Positions 46,291 through 58,598 of a stretch of 58,598 nucleotides of DNA are shown here, piece after piece. The notes under the pieces are model-generated. The model searched no databases. It saw only the letters and a program-made list of their open reading frames with translations, and was not told the origin of the DNA. Both the position numbers and the translations under genes were made by a program. Origin of the DNA: Nymphaea colorata (Eukaryota > Streptophyta > Magnoliopsida > Nymphaeales > Nymphaeaceae); assembly GCF_008831285.2 (NCBI RefSeq), contig NW_022204969.1:1-58598 (forward strand), read 5' to 3'. Each line of letters starts with the position of its first letter. Positions within the stretch are counted from its first letter, which is position 1.

Positions 46291-49200
46291 ATAAGTTGAA
46301 CATGTTGTTACATCTATAGTGATCGATGCACAAGTTCACATCAATACGAGTGGGATTTAAGTGATTCAATTGATCACGCATATTTAATTGAATGTACTTA
46401 ACTTGTTGTTACGTTTATATTAAATGATTTAGTAAATTCAAATCATAGGTTTATATGAAAATGAATGGGATTCGAGTGATTCATTTGGTGTCTTACAGGT
46501 AACTTAATGTGTTTCACTTGTTATTACATACATTTGATCACTTATGTTTAATCGAGAGATTATGTGATTCATTTTTACTTGTTCTTACATACATTTGATA
46601 ACTTATATTTAATTGAATGTGCGTAACCATTTGTTACATACGTATAGAATGACTTAGTGGCTTGAAAAAAGAAGTCCGTTTGGAAATGAATGAGAGTCAA
46701 GTCACTATATTGGTCCCTTATAGTTAATCTAATGTATTTCACTTGTTATTACATCTATAATGAATGATTTAAATGGTTGAAATCACAAGTTTATATGGAT
46801 ACAAATGGTTGAAGTCACTATATTTGTACACGTGTAGTTAGTCCGATGAGTTGAATTTGTTGTTACATCTATAGGGAACGTTCTAAAGGATTGAAATCAC
46901 ATGTTCGTACGAATACAAGTGAGATTTAAGTGATTCATATAATCATGCATACTTAATTGAATGTGTTTAACTTGTTGTTACGTCTATAATAAATGATTTA
47001 GTAGATTGAAATCACAAGTTTGTGCGAAAATGAATGAGATTCGAGTGATTCATTTGGTGTCTTGTAGTTAACCTATTGTGTTTCACTTGTTATTACATCT
47101 TTGATCAATGATTTAAATGATTAAAACTTACAAGTTTGTATGGATATAAAGGAGACCTATGCATTAGTTTGATCCCTTGTAGTTAGTTCAATAAGTTGAA
47201 CTAGTTCTTACATCTATGGTGATCGATGTAAGGAATTGAAATCACAAGTTCGTATCAATACGAGTGGGATTTAAGTGATTCATTTTATCACACATACGTA
47301 ATTGAATGTGCTTAACTTGTTGTTACGTCTATATTAAATGATTTAGTAGATTAAAATCATAGGTTTGTATGAAAATGAATGATATTGGAGTGATTCATTT
47401 GGTGTCTTGTAAGTAACCTAATGTGTTTCACTTGTTATTACATATATTTGATCACTTATATTTAATTGAGAGATTAAGTGATTCATTTTCACTTGTTATT
47501 ACATATAATTGATCACTTGTATTTAATTGAATGTGCGTGACCATTTCTTACTTACGTATAGAATGACCTAGTGGCTTTGATACCAGAAGTTCGTTTGGAA
47601 TACATATATAATGAATGATTTAAATGATTGAAATCACATGTTCATGTGGATACAAACGCGTGTAGTTAGTCCGATGAGTTGAATTTATTGTTACAACTAT
47701 AGTGCACGATCTAAATGATTGAAATCACAAGTTCGTATCAATACAAGTGCGATTTAAGTGATTCAAATGATCACACATACTTAATTGAATGTGCTTAACT
47801 TGTTGTTACATCCATATTGCTAGATTAAGTGAATTCAAATCACAAGTTTGTGTGAAAATAAATGAGATTTGAGTGATTCATTTGGTGTCTTATAATTAAC
47901 CTAATGTGTTTCACTCGTTATGACATCTATGATCAACGATTTAAACGATAAAAACTCACAAGTTTATATGGATGTAAAGGAGACCTATGGATTAGTTTAG
48001 TTTGATCCCTTGTAGTTTGTTCAATAAGTTGAACATGTTGTTACATCTCATTCATTTGTATCCATACGCACACTAATCACTCGTCTCATACGAGTGAGAT
48101 TTAAGTGATTCATTTGATCACGCATACTTAATTGAATGTGCTTAACTTGTTGTTACGTCTATATTAAATGATTTAGTATATTGAAATCATAGGTTTGTAT
48201 GGAAATGAATGAGATTTGAGTGATTCATTTGGTGTCTTGTAGGTAACCTAATATGTTTCACTTGTTATTACATATATTTGATCACATATATTTAATTGAG
48301 AGATTAAATGATTCATTTTCACTTGTTATTACATATATTTGATCAATATATTTAATTGAGTGTGCGTAGCCATTTGTTACATACGTATAGAATGACTTAG
48401 TGGCTTGAAATAAGAAGTTCGTTTGGAAATGAATGAGAGTCAGGTCATTAAGTTGGTCCCTTACAGTTAATCTAGTGTATTTCACTTGTTATTACATCTA
48501 TAATGAATGATTTAAATGATTGAAATCGCAAGTTCATATGGATACAAATGGGATCTATGCATTACTTTGAATGCGTGTAATTAGTCCGATGAGTTGAATT
48601 TGTTGTTACATCTATAGTGAACGATCTAAAGGATTGAAATCACGCGTTCGTACCAATACAAGTGAGATTTAAATGATTCATATGATCATGCATGCTTAAT
48701 TGAATGTGTTTAACTTGTTGTTACATCTATATTAAATGATTTAGTAGATCGAAATCACAAGTTTGTATGAAATGAATGAGATTCGAGTGATTCATTTGGT
48801 GTCTTATGGTTTACCTAATGTGTTTCACTAGTTGTTACATTTATAATGATTCTTAATACGGATGTCCTTAACAAGTGATTCATTTGGTGTCATATAGTTA
48901 ACCTAATGTGTTTCACTTGTAATTTAATTGAATGTGCTTAACAAGTGAATTAGGTTAACAATAGGGCACCAAATGAATCACTCAAATCTCATTCATTTTC
49001 ATGCAAGCCTGTGATTTCAATCTACTAAATCATTTAACATGGATATAACAATAAGTCAAGTACATTCAATAAAGTATGCGTGATCATATGAATCACTTAA
49101 ATCTGACTCGTATTGGTACGACTATAGTGCACGATCTAAAGGATTGAAATTACAAGTTCGTATCAATACAAGTGCGATTTAAGTGATTCAAATGATCACA

Positions 49201-49443
49201 CATACTTAATTGAATGTGCTTAACTTATTGTTACATCCATGTTGCTTGATTAAGTGAACTGAAATCACAAGTTTGTATGAAAATGAATGTGATTCGAGTG
49301 ATTCATTTGGTGTCTTATAGTTAACCTAACGTGTTTCACATGTTATTACATCCATGATCAATGATTTAAATAATTAAAACTCACAAGTTTATATGGATAT
49401 AAAGGAGACCTATGCATTAGTTTGATCCTTTCTAGTTTGTACG
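46291..49443 (+). repeat. Satellite unit R8 (complete)
   Basis: Clean full-length unit. Palindrome at 48875-48981, with inverted module continuing to about 49118. Confidence 0.9.
48875..48981. repeat. Unit palindrome, clean example in R8
   Basis: Left arm 48875-48920, spacer 48921-48940, right arm 48941-48981, as described for unit L1. Confidence 0.85.
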
Positions 49444-52400
49444 ATAAGTTGAACATGTTGTTACATCTATAGTGATCGATGCACAAGTTCACATCAATAC
49501 GAGTGGGATTTAAGTGATTCAATTGATCACGCATATTTAATTGAATGTACTTAACTTGTTGTTACGTTTATATTAAATGATTTAGTAAATTCAAATCATA
49601 GGTTTATATGAAAATGAATGGGATTCGAGTGATTCATTTGGTGTCTTACAGGTAACTTAATGTGTTTCACTTGTTATTACATACATTTGATCACTTATGT
49701 TTAATCGAGAGATTATGTGATTCATTTTTACTTGTTCTTACATACATTTGATAACTTATATTTAATTGAATGTGCGTAACCATTTGTTACATACGTATAG
49801 AATGACTTAGTGGCTTGAAAAAGAAGTCCGTTTGGAAATGAATGAGAGTCAAGTCACTATATTGGTCCCTTATAGTTAATCTAATGTATTTCACTTGTTA
49901 TTACATCTATAATGAATGATTTAAATGGTTGAAATCACAAGTTTATATGGATACAAATGGTTGAAGTCACTATATTTGTACACGTGTAGTTAGTCCGATG
50001 AGTTGAATTTGTTGTTACATCTATAGGGAACGTTCTAAAGGATTGAAATCACATGTTCGTACGAATACAAGTGAGATTTAAGTGATTCATATAATCATGC
50101 ATACTTAATTGAATGTGTTTAACTTGTTGTTACGTCTATAATAAATGATTTAGTAGATTGAAATCACAAGTTTGTGCGAAAATGAATGAGATTCGAGTGA
50201 TTCATTTGGTGTCTTGTAGTTAACCTATTGTGTTTCACTTGTTATTACATCTTTGATCAATGATTTAAATGATTAAAACTTACAAGTTTGTATGGATATA
50301 AAGGAGACCTATGCATTAGTTTGATCCCTTGTAGTTAGTTCAATAAGTTGAACTAGTTCTTACATCTATGGTGATCGATGTAAGGAATTGAAATCACAAG
50401 TTCGTATCAATACGAGTGGGATTTAAGTGATTCATTTTATCACACATACGTAATTGAATGTGCTTAACTTGTTGTTACGTCTATATTAAATGATTTAGTA
50501 GATTAAAATCATAGGTTTGTATGAAAATGAATGATATTGGAGTGATTCATTTGGTGTCTTGTAAGTAACCTAATGTGTTTCACTTGTTATTACATATATT
50601 TGATCACTTATATTTAATTGAGAGATTAAGTGATTCATTTTCACTTGTTATTACATATAATTGATCACTTGTATTTAATTGAATGTGCGTGACCATTTCT
50701 TACTTACGTATAGAATGACCTAGTGGCTTTGATACCAGAAGTTCGTTTGGAATACATATATAATGAATGATTTAAATGATTGAAATCACATGTTCATGTG
50801 GATACAAACGCGTGTAGTTAGTCCGATGAGTTGAATTTATTGTTACAACTATAGTGCACGATCTAAATGATTGAAATCACAAGTTCGTATCAATACAAGT
50901 GCGATTTAAGTGATTCAAATGATCACACATACTTAATTGAATGTGCTTAACTTGTTGTTACATCCATATTGCTAGATTAAGTGAATTCAAATCACAAGTT
51001 TGTGTGAAAATAAATGAGATTTGAGTGATTCATTTGGTGTCTTATAATTAACCTAATGTGTTTCACTCGTTATGACATCTATGATCAACGATTTAAACGA
51101 TAAAAACTCACAAGTTTATATGGATGTAAAGGAGACCTATGGATTAGTTTAGTTTGATCCCTTGTAGTTTGTTCAATAAGTTGAACATGTTGTTACATCT
51201 CATTCATTTGTATCCATACGCACACTAAATCACTCGTCTCATACGAGTGAGATTTAAGTGATTCATTTGATCACGCATACTTAATTGAATGTGCTTAACT
51301 TGTTGTTACGTCTATATTAAATGATTTAGTATATTGAAATCATAGGTTTGTATGGAAATGAATGAGATTTGAGTGATTCATTTGGTGTCTTGTAGGTAAC
51401 CTAATATGTTTCACTTGTTATTACATATATTTGATCACATATATTTAATTGAGAGATTAAATGATTCATTTTCACTTGTTATTACATATATTTGATCAAT
51501 ATATTTAATTGAGTGTGCGTAGCCATTTGTTACATACGTATAGAATGACTTAGTGGCTTGAAATAAGAAGTTCGTTTGGAAATGAATGAGAGTCAGGTCA
51601 TTAGTTGGTCCTTACAGTTAATCTAGTGTATTTCACTTGTTATTACATCTATAATGAATGATTTAATGATTGAAATCGCAAGTTCATATGGATACAAATG
51701 GATCTATGCATTACTTTGAATGCGTGTAATTAGTCGATGAGTTGAATTTGTTGTTACATCTATAGTGAACGATCTAAAGGATTGAAATCACGTTGTACAA
51801 TACAAGTGAGATTTAAATGATTCATATGATCATGCATGCTTAATTGAATGTGTTTAACTTGTTGTTACATCTATATTAAATGATTTAGTAGATCAAATCA
51901 CAGTTTGTATGAAATGAATGGATTCGAGTGATTCATTTGGTGTCTTAGGTACTAATGTGTTTCACTTTTATTACATTGATCATTTTTAATAGATTATTAT
52001 TTTTTTTTTTTATTTATTTAATTGTTTACTTTGTTATTTAATTTGTGCTTAAAAAGAAGTTTTGAATGAATGAGATCAAGTCACTATATTGGTCCTTATA
52101 GTTAATCTAATGTATTTCACTTGTTATTCATCTATAATGAATGATTTAAATGGTTGAAATCACAAGTTTATATGATAAAATGGTTGAAGTCACTATATTT
52201 GTACACGTGTAGTTAGTCCGATGAGTTGAATTTGTTGTTACATCTATAGGAACGTTCTAAAGGATTGAAATCACATGTTCGTACGAATACAAGTGAGATT
52301 TAAGTGATTCATATAATCATGCATACTTAATTGAATGTGTTTAACTTGTTGTTACGTCTATAATAAATGATTTAGTAGATTGAAATCACAAGTTTGTGCG

Positions 52401-54817
52401 AAAATGAATGAGATTCGAGTGATTCATTTGGTGTCTTGTAGTTAACCTATTGTGTTTCACTTGTTATTACATCTTTGATCAATGATTTAAATGATTAAAA
52501 CTTACAAGTTTGTATGGATATAAAGGAGACCTATGCATTAGTTTGATCCTTGTAGTTAGTTCAATAAGTTGAACTAGTTCTTACATCTATGTGATCGATG
52601 TAAGGAATTGAAATCACAAGTTCGTATCAATACGAGTGGGATTTAAGTGATTCATTTTATCACACATACGTAATTGAATGTGCTTAACTTGTTGTTACGT
52701 CTATATTAAATGATTTAGTAGATTAAAATCATAGGTTTGTATGAAAATGAATGATATTGGAGTGATTCATTTGGTGTCTTGTAAGTAACCTAATGTGTTT
52801 CACTTGTTATTACATATATTTGATCACTTATATTTAATTGAGAGATTAAGTGATTCATTTTCACTTGTTATTACATATAATTGATCACTTGTATTTAATT
52901 GAATGTGCGTGACCATTTCTTACTTACGTATAGAATGACCTAGTGGCTTTGATACCAGAAGTTCGTTTGGAATACATATATAATGAATGATTTAAATGAT
53001 TGAAATCACATGTTCATGTGGATACAAACGCGTGTAGTTAGTCCGATGAGTTGAATTTATTGTTACAACTATAGTGCACGATCTAAATGATTGAAATCAC
53101 AAGTTCGTATCAATACAAGTGCGATTTAAGTGATTCAAATGATCACACATACTTAATTGAATGTGCTTAACTTGTTGTTACATCCATATTGCTAGATTAA
53201 GTGAATTCAAATCACAAGTTTGTGTGAAAATAAATGAGATTTGAGTGATTCATTTGGTGTCTTATAATTAACCTAATGTGTTTCACTCGTTATGACATCT
53301 ATGATCAACGATTTAAACGATAAAAACTCACAAGTTTATATGGATGTAAAGGAGACCTATGGATTAGTTTAGTTTGATCCCTTGTAGTTTGTTCAATAAG
53401 TTGAACATGTTGTTACATCTCATTCATTTGTATCCATACGCACACTAAATCACTCGTCTCATACGAGTGAGATTTAAGTGATTCATTTGATCACGCATAC
53501 TTAATTGAATGTGCTTAACTTGTTGTTACGTCTATATTAAATGATTTAGTATATTGAAATCATAGGTTTGTATGGAAATGAATGAGATTTGAGTGATTCA
53601 TTTGGTGTCTTGTAGGTAACCTAATATGTTTCACTTGTTATTACATATATTTGATCACATATATTTAATTGAGAGATTAAATGATTCATTTTCACTTGTT
53701 ATTACATATATTTGATCAATATATTTAATTGAGTGTGCGTAGCCATTTGTTACATACGTATAGAATGACTTAGTGGCTTGAAATAAGAAGTTCGTTTGGA
53801 AATGAATGAGAGTCAGGTCATTAAGTTGGTCCCTTACAGTTAATCTAGTGTATTTCACTTGTTATTACATCTATAATGAATGATTTAAATGATTGAAATC
53901 GCAAGTTCATATGGATACAAATGGGATCTATGCATTACTTTGAATGCGTGTAATTAGTCCGATGAGTTGAATTTGTTGTTACATCTATAGTGAACGATCT
54001 AAAGGATTGAAATCACGCGTTCGTACCAATACAAGTGAGATTTAAATGATTCATATGATCATGCATGCTTAATTGAATGTGTTTAACTTGTTGTTACATC
54101 TATATTAAATGATTTAGTAGATCGAAATCACAAGTTTGTATGAAAATGAATGAGATTCGAGTGATTCATTTGGTGTCTTATGGTTTACCTAATGTGTTTC
54201 ACTAGTTGTTACATTTATAATGATTCTTAATACGGATGTCCTTAACAAGTGATTCATTTGGTGTCATATAGTTAACCTAATGTGTTTCACTTGTAATTTA
54301 ATTGAATGTGCTTAACAAGTGAATTAGGTTAACAATAGGGCACCAAATGAATCACTCAAATCTCATTCATTTTCATGCAAGCCTGTGATTTCAATCTACT
54401 AAATCATTTAACATGGATATAACAATAAGTCAAGTACATTCAATAAAGTATGCGTGATCATATGAATCACTTAAATCTGACTCGTATTGGTACGACTATA
54501 GTGCACGATCTAAAGGATTGAAATTACAAGTTCGTATCAATACAAGTGCGATTTAAGTGATTCAAATGATCACACATACTTAATTGAATGTGCTTAACTT
54601 ATTGTTACATCCATGTTGCTTGATTAAGTGAACTGAAATCACAAGTTTGTATGAAAATGAATGTGATTCGAGTGATTCATTTGGTGTCTTATAGTTAACC
54701 TAACGTGTTTCACATGTTATTACATCCATGATCAATGATTTAAATAATTAAAACTCACAAGTTTATATGGATATAAAGGAGACCTATGCATTAGTTTGAT
54801 CCTTTCTAGTTTGTACG
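49444..54817 (+). repeat. Satellite units R9-R10 joined across a ~0.92 kb loss
   Basis: The span holds R9 up to its phase ~2530 and R10 from its S1 tail on. The join at 51955-52075 contains a T-rich smear (attattattttttttttt) and drops bases relative to S1. Base loss starts as early as 51600. Palindrome and inverted module of R9 and the start of R10 are absent; R10 palindrome is at 54249-54355. Confidence 0.83.
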
Positions 54818-57800
54818 ATAAGTTGAACATGTTGTTACATCTATAGTGATCGATGCACAAGTTCACATCAATACGAGTGGGATTTAAGTGATTCAATTGA
54901 TCACGCATATTTAATTGAATGTACTTAACTTGTTGTTACGTTTATATTAAATGATTTAGTAAATTCAAATCATAGGTTTATATGAAAATGAATGGGATTC
55001 GAGTGATTCATTTGGTGTCTTACAGGTAACTTAATGTGTTTCACTTGTTATTACATACATTTGATCACTTATGTTTAATCGAGAGATTATGTGATTCATT
55101 TTTACTTGTTCTTACATACATTTGATAACTTATATTTAATTGAATGTGCGTAACCATTTGTTACATACGTATAGAATGACTTAGTGGCTTGAAAAAAGAA
55201 GTCCGTTTGGAAATGAATGAGAGTCAAGTCACTATATTGGTCCCTTATAGTTAATCTAATGTATTTCACTTGTTATTACATCTATAATGAATGATTTAAA
55301 TGGTTGAAATCACAAGTTTATATGGATACAAATGGTTGAAGTCACTATATTTGTACACGTGTAGTTAGTCCGATGAGTTGAATTTGTTGTTACATCTATA
55401 GGGAACGTTCTAAAGGATTGAAATCACATGTTCGTACGAATACAAGTGAGATTTAAGTGATTCATATAATCATGCATACTTAATTGAATGTGTTTAACTT
55501 GTTGTTACGTCTATAATAAATGATTTAGTAGATTGAAATCACAAGTTTGTGCGAAAATGAATGAGATTCGAGTGATTCATTTGGTGTCTTGTAGTTAACC
55601 TATTGTGTTTCACTTGTTATTACATCTTTGATCAATGATTTAAATGATTAAAACTTACAAGTTTGTATGGATATAAAGGAGACCTATGCATTAGTTTGAT
55701 CCTTGTAGTTAGTTCAATAAGTTGAACTAGTTCTTACATCTATGGTGATCGATGTAAGGAATTGAAATCACAAGTTCGTATCAATACGAGTGGGATTTAA
55801 GTGATTCATTTTATCACACATACGTAATTGAATGTGCTTAACTTGTTGTTACGTCTATATTAAATGATTTAGTAGATTAAAATCATAGGTTTGTATGAAA
55901 ATGAATGATATTGGAGTGATTCATTTGGTGTCTTGTAAGTAACCTAATGTGTTTCACTTGTTATTACATATATTTGATCACTTATATTTAATTGAGAGAT
56001 TAAGTGATTCATTTTCACTTGTTATTACATATAATTGATCACTTGTATTTAATTGAATGTGCGTGACCATTTCTTACTTACGTATAGAATGACCTAGTGG
56101 CTTTGATACCAGAAGTTCGTTTGGAATACATATATAATGAATGATTTAAATGATTGAAATCACATGTTCATGTGGATACAAACGCGTGTAGTTAGTCCGA
56201 TGAGTTGAATTTATTGTTACAACTATAGTGCACGATCTAAATGATTGAAATCACAAGTTCGTATCAATACAAGTGCGATTTAAGTGATTCAAATGATCAC
56301 ACATACTTAATTGAATGTGCTTAACTTGTTGTTACATCCATATTGCTAGATTAAGTGAATTCAAATCACAAGTTTGTGTGAAAATAAATGAGATTTGAGT
56401 GATTCATTTGGTGTCTTATAATTAACCTAATGTGTTTCACTCGTTATGACATCTATGATCAACGATTTAAACGATAAAAACTCACAAGTTTATATGGATG
56501 TAAAGGAGACCTATGGATTAGTTTAGTTTGATCCCTTGTAGTTTGTTCAATAAGTTGAACATGTTGTTACATCTCATTCATTTGTATCCATACGCACACT
56601 AAATCACTCGTCTCGATACGAGTGAGATTTAAGTGATTCATTTGATCACGCATACTTAATTGAATGTGCTTAACTTGTTGTTACGTCTATATTAAATGAT
56701 TTAGTATATTGAAATCATAGGTTTGTATGGAAATGAATGAGATTTGAGTGATTCATTTGGTGTCTTGTAGGTAACCTAATATGTTTCACTTGTTATTACA
56801 TATATTTGATCACATATATTTAATTGAGAGATTAAATGATTCATTTTCACTTGTTATTACATATATTTGATCAATATATTTAATTGAGTGTGCGTAGCCA
56901 TTTGTTACATACGTATAGAATGACTTAGTGGCTTGAAATAAGAAGTTCGTTTGGAAATGAATGAGAGTCAGTCATTAAGTTGGTCCCTTACAGTTAATCT
57001 AGTGTATTTCACTTGTTATTACATCTATAATGAATGATTTAAATGATTGAAATCGCAAGTTCATATGGATACAAATGGGATCTATGCATTACTTTGAATG
57101 CGTGTAATTAGTCCGATGAGTTGAATTTGTTGTTACATCTATAGTGAACGATCTAAAGGATTGAAATCACGCGTTCGTACCAATACAAGTGAGATTTAAA
57201 TGATTCATATGATCATGCATGCTTAATTGAATGTGTTTAACTTGTTGTTACATCTATATTAAATGATTTAGTAGATCGAAATCACAAGTTTGTATGAAAA
57301 TGAATGAGATTCGAGTGATTCATTTGGTGTCTTATGGTTTACCTAATGTGTTTCACTAGTTGTTACATTTATAATGATTCTTAATACGGATGTCCTTAAC
57401 AAGTGATTCATTTGGTGTCATATAGTTAACCTAATGTGTTTCACTTGTAATTTAATTGAATGTGCTTAACAAGTGAATTAGGTTAACAATAGGGCACCAA
57501 ATGAATCACTCAAATCTCATTCATTTTCATGCAAGCCTGTGATTTCAATCTACTAAATCATTTAACATGGATATAACAATAAGTCAAGTACATTCAATAA
57601 AGTATGCGTGATCATATGAATCACTTAAATCTGACTCGTATTGGTACGACTATAGTGCACGATCTAAAGGATTGAAATTACAAGTTCGTATCAATACAAG
57701 TCGATTTAAGTGATTCAAATGATCACACATACTTATTGAATGTGCTTAACTTATTGTTACATCCATGTTGCTTGATTAAGTGAATGAAATCACAAGTTTG

Positions 57801-57894
57801 TATGAAATATGTGATTCGAGTGATTCATTTGGTGTCTTATAGTTAACCTAACGTGTTTCACAATGTATTTACAGACCTATTGATCTATTGATTT
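54818..57894 (+). repeat. Satellite unit R11 (complete, degraded 3' end)
   Basis: Normal until about 57690, after which single-base losses accumulate. About 70 bp are lost near 57860-57900, so the next phase-0 landmark is unreadable. Confidence 0.85.
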
Positions 57895-58598
57895 AATGTT
57901 TTATCTACAAGTGATCGATGCACGAAGTTCACATCATACGAGTGGGATTTAAGTGATTCAATTGATCACGCTTATTAATTGAATGTACTTAACTTGTTGT
58001 TACGTTTATATTAAATGATTTATAAATTCAAATCATAGGTTTATATGAAAATGAATGGGATTCGAGTGATTCATTTGGTGTCTTCAGGTAACTTAATGTG
58101 TTTCACTGTTATTACATACATTTGATCACTTATGTTTAATCGAGATTATGTGATTTATTTTTACTTGTTCTTACATACATTTGATAACTTATATTTAATT
58201 GAATGTGCGTAACTATTTTACATACGTATAGAATGACTTAGTGGCTTGAAAAAAGAAGTCCGTTTGGAAATGATGAGAGTCAAGTCACTATATTGGTCCC
58301 TTATAGTTAATCTAATGTATTTCACTTGTTATTACATAGATAATGAATGATTTAAATGGTTGAAATCACAAGTTTATATGGATACAAATGGTTGAAGTCA
58401 CTAATTTGTTCACGTGTAGTTGTCCGATGAGTTGAATTTGTTACATCTATAGGGAACGTTCTAAAGGATTGAATCAAATGTTCGTACGAATACAAGTGAG
58501 ATTTAAGTGATCATTTTGTTGTTACGTCTATAATAAATGATTTAGTAGATTGAAATCAAAAGTTTGTGCGAAAATGAATGAGATTCGATGATTCATTT
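57895..58598 (+). repeat. Satellite unit R12 (partial, cut by window end)
   Basis: Phase about 0-750 of the unit with scattered base losses, and a ~45 bp loss at about 58510. Confidence 0.82.

Larger units (their letters stand above)
25873..58598 (+). repeat. Right block of ~3.15 kb higher-order satellite
   Basis: Same unit and orientation as the left block. The phase-0 landmark occurs at 26388, 29325, 32473, 34141, 37272, 40388, 43525, 46291, 49444 and 54818. Typical spacing is 3116-3153 bp; short or long spacings reflect deletions. Units from about 26 to 38 kb are more diverged, and those from about 39 to 57 kb are nearly identical. It runs off the window end. Confidence 0.95.

Noticed and set aside
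25873-58598. Regular repeat spacing reminiscent of a CRISPR array
   Set aside because: Repeats are directly adjacent 115 bp monomers without unique spacers, in plant nuclear DNA.

Overview
The window is non-genic plant nuclear DNA. It holds two blocks of one AT-rich, higher-order satellite repeat (1-8971 and 25873-58598) separated by a 16.9 kb island of decayed transposable elements (about 8972-25872). Ty1/copia retrotransposons with an initiator-Met-type primer site, a plant LINE tail and hAT-type MITEs point to a flowering plant; the species cannot be named from what is visible. No intact host gene, tRNA, rRNA or CRISPR array was found. A satellite of this length suits pericentromeric, centromeric, subtelomeric or knob heterochromatin, but nothing here decides which.

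Satellite: both blocks run in the same direction and have a period of about 3145 bp. The repeat is layered. The base monomer is about 115 bp and comes in three diverged types, called here A (core gattcatttggtgtctt), C (core tagttagtccgatgagttg) and B (core gattcatttgatcac then cttaattgaatgtgc). They recur in the order A-C-B as a trimer of about 344 bp, and several trimers plus three copies of a divergent segment S make one 3.1 kb unit. Each full unit also carries an inverted B-A module, which creates a long imperfect palindrome, and a second small inversion. The left block has two complete units and one partial. The right block has about eleven more, several with deletions.

Island, left to right: a forward copia integrase fragment (8972-10168) touching the satellite; AT-rich noncoding DNA; a reverse-strand LINE relic with a 20 bp flanking duplication (11940-12795); a small ORF of unknown meaning (14098-14331); a TCGA-rich hAT-like MITE (14591-14979); more AT-rich DNA with short repeats; then a reverse-strand copia complex (16835-25389) with three LTR-like segments and two broken internal regions (E1 and E2). 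A second hAT-like MITE (18922-19348) sits inside the E1 integrase. The right edge (25390-25872) is unassigned apart from a weak TPR-like fragment.

The island interrupts the satellite in phase: the left block stops in the right arm of the unit palindrome and the right block resumes in the same arm, with a 21 bp identical sequence on both sides. Many satellite junctions in the right block look like lossy long-read consensus, so copy number and some deletions may be assembly effects. All coding material seen is dead transposon sequence; no genes work together here. The most distinctive content is the satellite architecture itself.
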